From CAZJUP01 sp964549275 (GTDB taxonomy: Bacteria > Fidelibacterota > Marinisomatia > Marinisomatales > TCS55): a DNA stretch of 64,000 bases. Below the pieces are notes generated by a model. That model was given only the letters and a program-made list of their open reading frames with translations, ran no database searches and was not told the DNA's origin. Position 1 is the first letter of the stretch. Every line of letters starts with the position of its first letter. Shown here piece by piece: positions 7,956 to 16,906 of the stretch. Position numbers and translations under genes: made by a program. The stretch spans positions 153,092 to 217,091 of the forward strand of contig CAZJUP010000002.1 of NCBI GenBank assembly GCA_964549275.1, read 5' to 3'.

Positions 7956-9785
7956 ATGAGAAAAAATAACTTTAGAAATATTGCCATCATTGCCCACGTT
8001 GACCATGGAAAAACAACCCTGGTAGATGGATTGTTAAAACAAAGTGGTACGTTCCAGGCCCATCAGGCCGTTGAAGACAGGGTAATGGATTCCATGGATT
8101 TGGAGAAGGAACGGGGGATTACCATCACGGCAAAAAACACAGCTGTTCAATATAAAGATGTAAAGATTAATATTATGGATACGCCGGGCCACGCCGATTT
8201 TGGTGGGGAAGTAGAAAGAAGTCTCAATTTGGTGGATGGAGCCCTGCTTCTAGTGGATGCCAGTGAAGGTCCATTGCCGCAGACACGGTTCGTATTAAAA
8301 AAGACGTTAGAAAAGAACCTACCGGTGATCCTAATCATTAACAAGATTGACCGGTCCGATGCCCGAATTGATGAAGTTATTAATGAAGTGTATGACTTAT
8401 TTATCGATTTGGATGCCACGGAAGCCCAAATAGAATTTCCCATTCTATATACGAATGCTAAAAAAGGGATTGCCCACAGGGAACCAGAGGATAATTCCAC
8501 CACATTACAGCCCCTGTTTGATGCCATTCTTGAAACGATTCAAGGTCCCGTGGCTCATGATAAACACACGTCGCAATTCTTAGTCACAAATCTGGATTAC
8601 GATCCCTATGTGGGGCAGATAGCCATTGGCCGGTTGAATAATGGAATGCTTGAGATGAATAAAACATACGCTTTATGCCGGACAGAAGGGATAAAGCAGG
8701 GTCAGAAATTTTCCGCTTTATATACATTTAAAGGTCTTCAAAAAATGCAAGTGGAGCGATTGGAAGCCGGGGATATTATTGCCGTAGCCGGAATAGATGG
8801 AATTACCATTGGAGATACCATTTCCTCCAACGATGACCCTAAACCCCTTCCACGGATTACAATAGACGACCCCACAGTATCCATGTTGTTTTATGTGAAT
8901 AACAGCCCCTTTGCAGGAAAGGAAGGGCAATACCTCACTTCACGAAATATCAGCGAACGACTAGAAACGGAGATCCTTGGGAATGTATCCCTCCAGGTTC
9001 GGAAAACTGATCGTACCGATGTGTTTGAAGTCCGGGGACGCGGTGAACTCCAAATGGCCGTATTGATAGAGACGATGAGAAGAGAAGGCTATGAATTTAT
9101 GGTATCAAAACCCCGGGTGATTACCCATGAAGAAAATGGGAAAGTTATGGAACCCATGGAAAAAGTCTTCTTGGATATTCCCGAAGATAAAGTAGGAGTG
9201 ATTACAGAAAAATTATCGGGACGAAAAGGGAAAATGACCCATCTTCAGAATCATGGACATGGCCGGGTCACGATGGAATTTGTTATTCCCTCACGGGGGT
9301 TGATTGGATTTCGAAGCCAATTTTTGACCGATACCCAAGGTGCGGGAATTATGAACAAATTATTTGATGGGTATGCACCTTGGTTTGGACCCATTCCCCA
9401 GCGAATTAGCGGAGCCATGGTTTCCGACCGAAAAGGAAAAGTAACAACATACGCGTGCTTGGGAATGGTGGATAGAGGAGAATTATTCGTTGAAGTTGGG
9501 AGGGATGTTTACGAGGGAATGATCATCGGTGAAAGAAACCGGACAGAAGATTTAACCGTAAACATTACCCGGGAGAAGAAACTGACCAATATGAGGGCAG
9601 CGGCATCTGACTCTACTGTAGTGCTCCGGCCTCCACGAACCCTATCTTTGGACCAGTCCATAGAGTTTATTGCAGAAGATGAATTGGTAGAAGTGACTCC
9701 TCAATCCATTCGTCTACGTAAAATGGAATTAAACGCCAATAAACGGTTATCTGAGCGTAAAAAATCAAAAAGTGGCTCTCTATGA
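7956..9785 (+). CDS. typA: Ribosome-associated GTPase TypA/BipA
   Basis: 609 residues, the normal length for the family. The N-terminal translational GTPase domain has AHVDHGKTT (residues 14-22), the ERGITI switch I, DTPGHADF and NKIDR. EF-G-like domains III and V follow, with the BipA-specific C-terminal domain (SRGLIGFRSQFLTDTQGAG). BipA associates with the ribosome and helps 50S assembly and stress or cold adaptation. The start has an upstream AAGGA. The gene is monocistronic. Confidence 0.97.
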   Translation: MRKNNFRNIAIIAHVDHGKTTLVDGLLKQSGTFQAHQAVEDRVMDSMDLEKERGITITAKNTAVQYKDVKINIMDTPGHADFGGEVERSLNLVDGALLLVDASEGPLPQTRFVLKKTLEKNLPVILIINKIDRSDARIDEVINEVYDLFIDLDATEAQIEFPILYTNAKKGIAHREPEDNSTTLQPLFDAILETIQGPVAHDKHTSQFLVTNLDYDPYVGQIAIGRLNNGMLEMNKTYALCRTEGIKQGQKFSALYTFKGLQKMQVERLEAGDIIAVAGIDGITIGDTISSNDDPKPLPRITIDDPTVSMLFYVNNSPFAGKEGQYLTSRNISERLETEILGNVSLQVRKTDRTDVFEVRGRGELQMAVLIETMRREGYEFMVSKPRVITHEENGKVMEPMEKVFLDIPEDKVGVITEKLSGRKGKMTHLQNHGHGRVTMEFVIPSRGLIGFRSQFLTDTQGAGIMNKLFDGYAPWFGPIPQRISGAMVSDRKGKVTTYACLGMVDRGELFVEVGRDVYEGMIIGERNRTEDLTVNITREKKLTNMRAAASDSTVVLRPPRTLSLDQSIEFIAEDELVEVTPQSIRLRKMELNANKRLSERKKSKSGSL

Positions 9786-9906
9786 TTCACGAGGGTTTTC
9801 TTAGCATATATTGTAAGGAATCCAACTTATGAGTAATAAATAACTTAACTTATTTATAGCCTTGGTGTCTAATTCGACAAGAAACAAAAACAAATGGAGA
9901 TATTTT

Positions 9907-10419
9907 ATGAAACTTAAACCTGTAATTGTGTCGTTCTTGTCCGTTCTTTTTCTGATGAATATTGGATTAGCCCAGGACAATGATGGTACCCGCAGAGGTG
10001 GTCGTGGCGGCGGAGTGATGTCCCAGTTGGATGACACTCAACGCCAAGACGTACATGATATGGTTAGCGAAATGCGGGATAACGGAGCCACCCGGGAAGA
10101 AATCACCGCAGCCATGCATGATAAATTAACCGGATGGGGCATTGATATCCCCGATGGATGGAATGGCCCACGTTCCCCAAGAGGCGGTCGCCGCTTTGTT
10201 GATAATGATGGTGACGGTCTGTGCGACTATCAACCTGATGGTGATTTAGACGGTGATGGAATTCTCAATAAAGATGATTCTGATTTTCGGGACCAAGTCA
10301 AACAACACCGAGGCGACAGAAGCGGACAGCGTGGCGGTCAAAATGGTCGCGGAATGGGTCGTCCCCGTGGTGACAGGGGCGGAAGGCCTCCCATGGGTGG
10401 CGGACAAGGAAATAACTAA
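9907..10419 (+). CDS. Exported Gly/Arg-rich protein with calcium-binding Asp repeats
   Basis: 170 residues from ATG 9907; the frame extends upstream but this start gives a clean signal peptide (MKLKPVIVSFLSVLFLMNIGLAQ). After cleavage comes RRGGRGGG, a short helical region, then DNDGDGLCDY and DLDGDGILNKDDSD, which look like thrombospondin type 3/EF-hand-like calcium loops. A Gly/Arg-rich low-complexity tail follows (RGGQNGRGMGRPRGDRGG). It is probably periplasmic or surface-exposed. A strong hairpin follows, then a putative outer-membrane protein gene. No specific function is recognised. Confidence 0.75.
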   Translation: MKLKPVIVSFLSVLFLMNIGLAQDNDGTRRGGRGGGVMSQLDDTQRQDVHDMVSEMRDNGATREEITAAMHDKLTGWGIDIPDGWNGPRSPRGGRRFVDNDGDGLCDYQPDGDLDGDGILNKDDSDFRDQVKQHRGDRSGQRGGQNGRGMGRPRGDRGGRPPMGGGQGNN

Positions 10420-10444
10420 TCCTCAAAATACACATAAATACAAT

Positions 10445-10476
10445 ACCGAAAGGGTAACAGCCGTTACCCTTTCGGT
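10445..10476 (+). terminator. Perfect 14-bp hairpin between two envelope genes
   Basis: ACCGAAAGGGTAAC pairs perfectly with GTTACCCTTTCGGT around a 4-nt loop (AGCC). There is no T tract afterwards and the next ATG is 10 bp away. It may be a factor-dependent terminator, an mRNA stabiliser or a structure that controls translation of the next gene. Confidence 0.55.
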
Positions 10477-10486
10477 GCATCTACAT

Positions 10487-11656
10487 ATGAAAAAAATACC
10501 CCTCCTTTTAATGTTTCCCGGTGTCCTTTTAGCCACATTGCCGAAAATTGAAGCCGATTTGAATGTGCAGTCCGGGTATTATTCCAATATTTTTAATTCC
10601 GTTATTGCCGGTTCTCAGAAGTTTATCTACTTTGACGGATTGCTGAATTATCCACTTCAAAAATCAATCAATCTTTATGGCGGAGTGGACGGTGTTTTCT
10701 ATAATCCCACTGAATCTTATTCTAATGTATCCATTGAGGGCGGTCTCTTTGGTTATAAAAAATTGAATGAAAATATTTTGGTTAACGGCGGACTGTATTT
10801 TTCTACAGAACGATTTGAGTCTACATTTGATTATTATAATAGTGAGAATTTTGGGGGGTATGGAAATCTGACCTTTTATTTTCAAAGCCAATTTAACGGA
10901 AAAGTGGGATACAGTTTTGAAAAAAGTACCTATAATCAATTAGATGGTATAGATAATATCGATCATCAACTCTACCTAAAAATGACCCGATCTTTCGATT
11001 TCGGTACCTCCATAATGGGATATGCCAGCTTTGGAACACAACAATTTGACAGTTTTTTAGTCCAATCCTCTTTCGGGATTTCTCGACCGGGCAGACCAAT
11101 TAGCAATCGCGGAACATCTGAAATCAAACAGTTTGAGTCCAATCGAATAGCTACACTTCGTTTTAGACTTGCACAATCCATTACAGATAAAGCAGGAATA
11201 GCCCTTACCGTGGAACATAAAGATATTCTCGATTTAAATGCAGATATCGTGTATTTTGACCAGTATTTTTATAACCCGCTCCAGGACCGATACCAATGGC
11301 AAGGGGACCAGGTGGATTTAAAAATGACGTTTATGCCGAAACATGATTTGCAATTGGTTGCCGCTTCCTCATTCCGGGTTCGTTCTTTTGATAATAACCC
11401 TGTTTACGATTATGATATGGACAGTCAATCCTATATTTTGGATAATGGGGAATATATCTTATTAGATAACAGTCGAACAGATGAAAATGCTAAAATTCAG
11501 GTAAGCCTGGAAAAACTCTGGTTCAGAGATATTTTTGAATTTGAAAAGAATATAGGGTTAACCTTTACGGCAGGATACGCCATGAATATGTCTAATGACC
11601 CAATTTACAACTCCAGCGGTTTGTATAGTTTTCTCTCTCTCCAGTATTATTATTAA
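10487..11656 (+). CDS. Putative outer-membrane beta-barrel protein
   Basis: 389 residues from ATG 10487, chosen because it gives a signal peptide (MKKIPLLLMFPGVLLATLPKIEA). The mature part alternates short polar and aromatic strands (NVQSGYYSNIF, YFDGLLNYPL, INLYGGVDGVFY, GLFGYKKL...) and ends in aromatic residues (LQYYY), as expected for a barrel inserted by BamA. There are no long hydrophobic helices. No named family is recognised; a porin-like or assembly-related role is inference. Confidence 0.65.
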   Translation: MKKIPLLLMFPGVLLATLPKIEADLNVQSGYYSNIFNSVIAGSQKFIYFDGLLNYPLQKSINLYGGVDGVFYNPTESYSNVSIEGGLFGYKKLNENILVNGGLYFSTERFESTFDYYNSENFGGYGNLTFYFQSQFNGKVGYSFEKSTYNQLDGIDNIDHQLYLKMTRSFDFGTSIMGYASFGTQQFDSFLVQSSFGISRPGRPISNRGTSEIKQFESNRIATLRFRLAQSITDKAGIALTVEHKDILDLNADIVYFDQYFYNPLQDRYQWQGDQVDLKMTFMPKHDLQLVAASSFRVRSFDNNPVYDYDMDSQSYILDNGEYILLDNSRTDENAKIQVSLEKLWFRDIFEFEKNIGLTFTAGYAMNMSNDPIYNSSGLYSFLSLQYYY

Positions 11657-11843
11657 TCCCACCTAAAATTGAAGCCACAACGGGAGAGACCCTTGCATAC
11701 CCGTATTGGTTTTAGCACTCTTTGCATCAATGGGTTTAAGGATGATTTCCCAAGGCCTTTTGTGTGCATGGATTGACTTCCCAGGATTATTTGAATGAAA
11801 CCTCTGTAAATTACCTTCAGAATAACGGGGAAAAATCAGCCTT

Positions 11844-13412
11844 ATGAAAAAGTGGACGGGATATCATACAACCCTTACATCTGAATCCTACGATGCAATT
11901 ATTATCGGTTCAGGAATCAGCGGATTAACTACCGCAGCTCTCTTAGCGAAGTCCGGGAAAAAGGTTCTTGTCTTGGAAAAGCACTTTAAGGCAGGAGGAT
12001 TTACCCATACTTTTAAACGAAAATCTTACGAATGGGATGTGGGGATTCATTATATTGGGGAAGTTCACAAATCCCATTCCATTATGCGGAAGTTATTTGA
12101 TGTTGTAACGGACGGTAACCTGAATTGGGCAAAAATGGGGGATAATTATGATCGCATCATCTTTCCGGACAAGTCCTACGATTTTATAGCTCCTAAATCC
12201 CGCTTTATGGAAGATATGATTTCTTATTTTCCTGAGGAAAAATCTGCCATTTTAAACTATATAGACATTCTCCAGGAGCAGATTAAAAGCCATAAACCGT
12301 TTTTCACCAATAAGGCCATGCCGGCATTCATTAGCCGAATATCGTACCCCTTTATGAGTAGAAAGTTTTTTAAGTATGGCGGCAAGACAACACGCCAGGT
12401 TTTGAGTGAACTGACTTCTAATGAAAAATTAATGGGTGTTCTCACAGGCCAATGGGGAGATTATGGATTACCTCCAGGGCAAAGCAGTTTTGCCATGCAT
12501 GCCATGGTGCAGAACCACTACCTGGATGGTGGAAATTACCCTGTAGGTGGATCAAGGATGATTGCCGAAACCATTTCAGATTTTATTGAAAATAACGGAG
12601 GTAAGATTGTTGTCAGTGCAGGAGTAGAAGACATTCTTGTGCATAAAAATAAGGCCGTGGGTATTCGGTTGGAAAATGGAGATGAACTGGAGTCTCCACT
12701 CATCATTAGCAGTGCAGGTGTTGTGAATACTTTAGGGAAATTTCTCAAGCAGGAAGGTCCTCGCTTTATTTCTAAGCTGAGCCGTATTCAGCAAACCGGT
12801 AGCTACATCTGTCTCTATATGGGGTTAAATCAATCGGCAAAGGACATGAACTTGGGGGGACCGAATCTTTGGATTTATTCTGATTACAACCACGATGAGA
12901 ACGTCGCACGATTTTTGGAAAATCCTCACGGTGAACTCCCCATGCTTTATGTTTCATTTCCCTCATCAAAGGACCCGGCATGGTCTGCAAACCATCCCGG
13001 AACAGCCACGATAGAAGCCATTACATTTTCCCAATGGGATTGGGTAAAACATTGGGAGGATAAACCCTGGAAAAACCGTGGAGAAGAGTATGAAACCTAT
13101 AAAGAATCTCTATCCAAAAAAATCCTGGATATAGTCTTTAAACACGTCCCCCAGGCCAAGAATGCATTGGATTATTACGAATTATCTACACCACTGTCAG
13201 TAAAGGATTTAGCCAATTATTCCAAAGGTGAACTTTATGGCATAGACCATACACCAGAGAGATTCAGGCAGCGGTGGTTGAAGCCGAGGACAGAGATTAA
13301 AAATCTGTATTTAACAGGACAGGATATCGTCACCGTGGGTGTGGGTGGTGCCATGATGTCGGGGTTTATGACATCTTCGGCCATTTTGAAACATAATCCG
13401 CTAAAGACATAA
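11844..13412 (+). CDS. FAD-dependent oxidoreductase, phytoene desaturase/RetSat-like
   Basis: 522 residues. The N-terminal Rossmann motif is DAIIIGSGISGLTTAALLAKSGKKVLVLEKH, followed by GGFTHTFKRKSYEWDVGIHYIGE, which is characteristic of the CrtI/CRTISO/all-trans-retinol 13,14-reductase group. The C-terminal FAD motif is YLTGQDIVTVGVGGAMMSG. Members saturate, desaturate or isomerise carotenoids and other polyenes. No carotenoid biosynthesis genes lie nearby, so the substrate is unknown. The DppA-like gene follows after 23 bp and may be co-transcribed. Confidence 0.85.
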   Translation: MKKWTGYHTTLTSESYDAIIIGSGISGLTTAALLAKSGKKVLVLEKHFKAGGFTHTFKRKSYEWDVGIHYIGEVHKSHSIMRKLFDVVTDGNLNWAKMGDNYDRIIFPDKSYDFIAPKSRFMEDMISYFPEEKSAILNYIDILQEQIKSHKPFFTNKAMPAFISRISYPFMSRKFFKYGGKTTRQVLSELTSNEKLMGVLTGQWGDYGLPPGQSSFAMHAMVQNHYLDGGNYPVGGSRMIAETISDFIENNGGKIVVSAGVEDILVHKNKAVGIRLENGDELESPLIISSAGVVNTLGKFLKQEGPRFISKLSRIQQTGSYICLYMGLNQSAKDMNLGGPNLWIYSDYNHDENVARFLENPHGELPMLYVSFPSSKDPAWSANHPGTATIEAITFSQWDWVKHWEDKPWKNRGEEYETYKESLSKKILDIVFKHVPQAKNALDYYELSTPLSVKDLANYSKGELYGIDHTPERFRQRWLKPRTEIKNLYLTGQDIVTVGVGGAMMSGFMTSSAILKHNPLKT

Positions 13413-13435
13413 ATCATCAATAAAGAAAGGGCATT

Positions 13436-14236
13436 ATGAAGGTTTTTATCAGTGCAGATATGGAGGGGATAACGGGAGTATCTCACTGGGATGAGGTGGA
13501 GAAAAAACACAAAGATTACTGCTTATTTCAAAAGCAGATGACGGCGGAAGTTGTGGCGGCCTGTACAGGTGCTTTCGATGCGGGAGCCTCTGAAGTCTGG
13601 GTAAAAGACGCCCATGATACCGGAAGGAATCTCATTCATTCCATGCTTCCGGGAAAAACAACTTTGATTCGAGGGTGGAGCGGTCATCCCTTTTCTATGG
13701 TTCAGGAGTTGGATGCCACCTTCCATGCGGTGATGATGGTGGGGTATCATTCCCGTGCCGGCTCGGGTGGTAATCCCCTGGCCCATACCATGAGTTCATC
13801 AAAAGTGGAACATATGTGGATAAATGACCGGGAAACCTCTGAATTTTTACTCCACGCCCATGCAGCAGCCTCCGTGGGTGTGCCCGTTGTTTTGGTCACA
13901 GGAGATGACGGCATTTGTGAAGAAGTGAAAGAGGTGAATAGCCAAATAAAAACCGTGTCGGTCAAAACAGGGGTCGGAGACAGCACTGTAAGCCTTCATC
14001 CTGACGAAGCATTGAGAGCCATTCAAAGTGAAGCGGAAAAAGCCTTGGCCAGTGACCTGTCCACCTACTGGCTTGATATTCCGGATACCTATCATATCAA
14101 AATCCGCTTTGTCAAGCAACAGGATGCTTATCGTGCGTCCCATTACCCCGGGGCATCTTTAGCGGATGATAAATCTATACGATTTGAGACGTCTGACTAT
14201 ATGAAAGTTATGAAACTCATTCTCTTTACGGTGTAA
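13436..14236 (+). CDS. M55-family D-aminopeptidase (DppA-like)
   Basis: 266 residues, typical for the family. It opens with KVFISADMEGITGVSHWDE, the Asp/Glu zinc ligands of the DppA fold. VMMVGYHSRAGSGGNPLAHTMS and VLVTGDDGICEE follow, with further conserved His and Glu. Family members are self-compartmentalising decameric zinc peptidases acting on D-amino-acid peptides. An RBS (AAAGAAAGG) lies before the ATG. It is probably in a short operon with the upstream oxidoreductase. Confidence 0.88.
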   Translation: MKVFISADMEGITGVSHWDEVEKKHKDYCLFQKQMTAEVVAACTGAFDAGASEVWVKDAHDTGRNLIHSMLPGKTTLIRGWSGHPFSMVQELDATFHAVMMVGYHSRAGSGGNPLAHTMSSSKVEHMWINDRETSEFLLHAHAAASVGVPVVLVTGDDGICEEVKEVNSQIKTVSVKTGVGDSTVSLHPDEALRAIQSEAEKALASDLSTYWLDIPDTYHIKIRFVKQQDAYRASHYPGASLADDKSIRFETSDYMKVMKLILFTV

Positions 14237-14280
14237 AGGATTTCCATACCCATAATCCTCTAAAGATAAGGAAAACAGCA

Positions 14281-14300
14281 TTATGGAAAAAATACCATAA
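14281..14300. promoter_or_regulatory. Palindromic operator 1, TTATGG-N8-CCATAA
   Basis: TTATGGAAAAAATACCATAA. It is one of four sites of the same design in the window (14281, 14314, 20479, 20499). Its centre is 33 bp (about three helical turns) from that of the next site. It precedes the kinase/NtrC operon. I infer it is the binding site of the NtrC-type regulator encoded at 16903. Confidence 0.75.
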
Positions 14301-14306
14301 TGATTC

Positions 14307-14334
14307 TTGCAGGTTATGGAAAAAAATCCATAAT
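14307..14334 (+). promoter_or_regulatory. Possible sigma-70 promoter overlapping operator 2
   Basis: A poor -35 (TTGCAG, 14307-14312), 16 bp, then a -10-like CATAAT (14329-14334). The -10 is formed by the right arm of operator 2, so a bound regulator would block it. No GG-N10-GC sigma-54 element exists between the operators and the first start codon. Confidence 0.35.
14314..14333. promoter_or_regulatory. Palindromic operator 2, TTATGG-N8-CCATAA
   Basis: TTATGGAAAAAAATCCATAA, with seven-base arms (TTATGGA/TCCATAA). It is paired with operator 1 and suggests autoregulation of the signalling operon. Confidence 0.75.
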
Positions 14335-14400
14335 ATGACCCTGCTATGGTGATTCAATATCATCTTATTCCCCATTATTACTTTCCTCAATTACTACCAA

Positions 14401-14790
14401 ATGTCTTCCCGAATTATAAAGACTAAAAACTGTCGAATATGGTTAGATAAATACGGAATTCTACATTCGGAATATTTCGAAAACACTACAGAAAACATTA
14501 AAACGGCTACTGAAAATATTCAAGCTGGAAAACAGTTCACCGGAAAGTCTCCATACTCCATCGTGGTCGATATCCGTCCATTGCAATATATTACAAAGGA
14601 AGCACGTCAACGCTTTGCTGAAGATGATAATTCCATAGAAATAGCCCTTTTGGTAAAAAGTCCCCTGAGTCGAATGTTGGGTAATTTTTTCTTACGCCTT
14701 CATGGGAATACAAAACCAGTTAAATTATTTGAGGAAGAAAAACAAGCCATACATTGGATTAAAAAGCGACGAGAAAAATCCCATGAGTAA
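14401..14790 (+). CDS. STAS/SpoIIAA-like small protein (DUF7793-like)
   Basis: 129 residues. The fold pattern is an alternation of strands and helices: KNCRIWLDKYGILHSEYF, then SIVVDIRPLQYITKEARQRFA, then IEIALLVKSPLSRMLGNFFLRLH and KPVKLFEEEKQAIHWIKK. This matches small SpoIIAA/STAS-like proteins often found next to sensor kinases. It is first in the operon and overlaps the kinase start by 8 bp, so translation is probably coupled. It may pass a signal to the kinase; this is inference from position. No canonical STAS phosphoserine is evident. Confidence 0.6.
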   Translation: MSSRIIKTKNCRIWLDKYGILHSEYFENTTENIKTATENIQAGKQFTGKSPYSIVVDIRPLQYITKEARQRFAEDDNSIEIALLVKSPLSRMLGNFFLRLHGNTKPVKLFEEEKQAIHWIKKRREKSHE

Positions 14791-16906
14791 ACTGGGTTAC
14801 GATCCCCGGGTTGAAATAATATTTGACCTTATTTCAGATTTGTCTGAAGGAAAACCCTTAAAGATGAACTTCAACCCCACAAGTGGCGATGAATTCGACG
14901 CCATTGTGGCCGGTCTCAAAATGGTGTCGGAAGAATTAACAGAATCCCGAAACCAAATTGATGACGTTACAGACAGGTTGGGAAATGCCTTACTTGGAAC
15001 GGGTGCAGGGTTATGGGATTGGAATATTGCTACAGGAGATGTGGTCTTCGATGAACGGTGGGCGCAGATGCTGGGGTATTCTTTGGAGGAAGTTGTCCCC
15101 CATGTTTCTTTCTGGGAGAAAATAGTCCATCCTGATGATATGCCAAATGTTTTGGAAGTTCTTGAAGCGCACCTAGATGGGAAAACCCCCCAATACCAAA
15201 CGGAACATCGATGTAAAACGAAAACTGGAGAGTGGAAGTGGATTCTGGATACGGGGATGGTGTTTCAGCGTGATAAAAAAAATAAACCCTTGAGAGCGGT
15301 AGGGACCCATTTGGATATTACGACAAGAAAGCTGAATGAGAAGAAACTGAAGGAGAGTGAATTAAAATTTCGTTCCATATTCGATACGGCAGCCATTGCA
15401 TTGTTCATTGAAGATTTTTCTGAAGTAAAACATCAAGTTGAATTGCTTAAAAAACGCGGCGTAACTCGTTTTGCTTCTTACCTGGATAAACACCCTGAAT
15501 TATTAGACAATGCCGGGCGGTGGGTGAAGGTTATAGATGTTAATGATGCGGCTGTAAAAATGTACGAAGCAGATAATAAGGAACAGGTATTGGGGTCCCT
15601 GGAAAAATTACTCATGCCGGAGGCCAAGCTATTTTTTAAAGACATTATTCTTTCCATAGCCGAAAATAAATCAACCCTTGTGGGAGAGACGATAAATAGG
15701 ACTTTTAAGGGGAAAAAAATCAATGTCTTTCTCACTGTGTCCTTTCCGGAAAATGAGGAAGAATACCATTCCATTGTATTGGCGGTTCAGGATGTGACGA
15801 AACAGAAAAAAGCGGAATTGGAACTGGTGGAATCGGAAAGAAATTACCGATCGATTTTCAATGCTATAAGCGATGTTTACTATAAGACAGATAAAGATAT
15901 GGTCATAAGGGAAGTCAGCCCATCAGTAAAAACAATTGCAGGATATGAGCCGGAGCAGCTTATAGGGAAAAAGGCCCATGAATTTTATTTTAATCCTGCC
16001 CAGCAGGATATGTTTATGCGCCAAATCATCATGGAAGGTCGTGTCATCAATTATGAAATGAGTCTGAAACATGTAGAAGGATTTCCCCTAACCGCCCTGG
16101 CCAATGTTTCCTTAATTAAGGATAAAGATGGATCCATAGCAGGATTGGAAGGTTTTCTGAGAGATATTACCGATAGAAAAAGACTGGAAGGTGAATTGAT
16201 CCAGGCCGAAAAACTGGCGTCAGTAGGGACTTTGGCTGCCGGGCTATCTCATAAATTAAGGAATCCATTGGCCATCATTAAATCTTCGGCCCAATTAGCC
16301 CAGTTAAACCAAAATGATCAGGACGTGGTTAAAAAAACATTGGAGACCATACTCAGAAATGCTGAAGATGCCAATACCATGATTTATGATCTCCTTAATT
16401 TTGCCAAACCGCGGAAAGTATCCATTCAAGCTCGGGATTTGATCTTGACACTGAATAAAACACACCGTCTCATCCAAACAGAGATGGTTCGAAAAAATAT
16501 TCATTTTATCAAAGGATATGATCGAAAGCGTTTTCGAGCTTATTTTGACCAAGATGGTCTCATGGAGGCCCTCATGAACCTGTACATGAATGCCATCCAA
16601 TCCATGGAAATGGGGGGTGAAATCAAAACAGACCTGACGATGAATGACGGACAAGTATCTATCCACATTGAAGATAACGGGCCCGGAATTGCAGAAGAGG
16701 ATCAGTTAAAAATATTTAACCCTTTTTTCACCACAAAACCGGAAGGTACAGGGTTAGGACTCGCTCTGTGTTTTCGTATCATGGAACAGCATAATGGCAC
16801 CGTTTCATTGCAAAGTAACCATGGAGAAGGCACTCGAGCGACGCTTTCCTTTCCAGTCGGGGGGGGGGGGGGGAGACCCCACATTAAAAGAAGAAGGAGT
16901 AGATGA
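14783..16906 (+). CDS. Soluble multi-PAS sensor histidine kinase (HxK variant H-box)
   Basis: 707 residues from ATG 14783, which overlaps the upstream stop. There is no transmembrane segment. Three PAS/PAC units are visible (about residues 65-190, 195-340 and 350-470; the first with WDWNIATGDVVFDERW and HPDDM). Then come the dimerisation/phosphoacceptor helix (SVGTLAAGLSHKLRNPLAII, His490) and the ATPase domain (NLYMNAIQSM, DNGPGI, GTGLGLAL). The residue after the histidine is Lys, where Glu or Asp normally acts as base. The C-terminus is encoded by a run of 15 G followed by basic residues, and its TGA overlaps the ATG of the NtrC-type regulator. It probably controls that regulator in response to a cytoplasmic signal. 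Confidence 0.88.
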   Translation: MSKLGYDPRVEIIFDLISDLSEGKPLKMNFNPTSGDEFDAIVAGLKMVSEELTESRNQIDDVTDRLGNALLGTGAGLWDWNIATGDVVFDERWAQMLGYSLEEVVPHVSFWEKIVHPDDMPNVLEVLEAHLDGKTPQYQTEHRCKTKTGEWKWILDTGMVFQRDKKNKPLRAVGTHLDITTRKLNEKKLKESELKFRSIFDTAAIALFIEDFSEVKHQVELLKKRGVTRFASYLDKHPELLDNAGRWVKVIDVNDAAVKMYEADNKEQVLGSLEKLLMPEAKLFFKDIILSIAENKSTLVGETINRTFKGKKINVFLTVSFPENEEEYHSIVLAVQDVTKQKKAELELVESERNYRSIFNAISDVYYKTDKDMVIREVSPSVKTIAGYEPEQLIGKKAHEFYFNPAQQDMFMRQIIMEGRVINYEMSLKHVEGFPLTALANVSLIKDKDGSIAGLEGFLRDITDRKRLEGELIQAEKLASVGTLAAGLSHKLRNPLAIIKSSAQLAQLNQNDQDVVKKTLETILRNAEDANTMIYDLLNFAKPRKVSIQARDLILTLNKTHRLIQTEMVRKNIHFIKGYDRKRFRAYFDQDGLMEALMNLYMNAIQSMEMGGEIKTDLTMNDGQVSIHIEDNGPGIAEEDQLKIFNPFFTTKPEGTGLGLALCFRIMEQHNGTVSLQSNHGEGTRATLSFPVGGGGGRPHIKRRRSR
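16859..16873 (+). repeat. Homopolymer tract of 15 G at the kinase 3' end
   Basis: Fifteen consecutive G encode five glycines just before the kinase C-terminus. With 15 (or 12, 18) G the frame ends at TGA 16904-16906, giving an ATGA overlap with the regulator start. A +1 change ends at a TAA before the regulator, with tail GETPH. A -1 change ends at a TAG just after its ATG. Homopolymer length from sequencing is uncertain. Confidence 0.85.
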
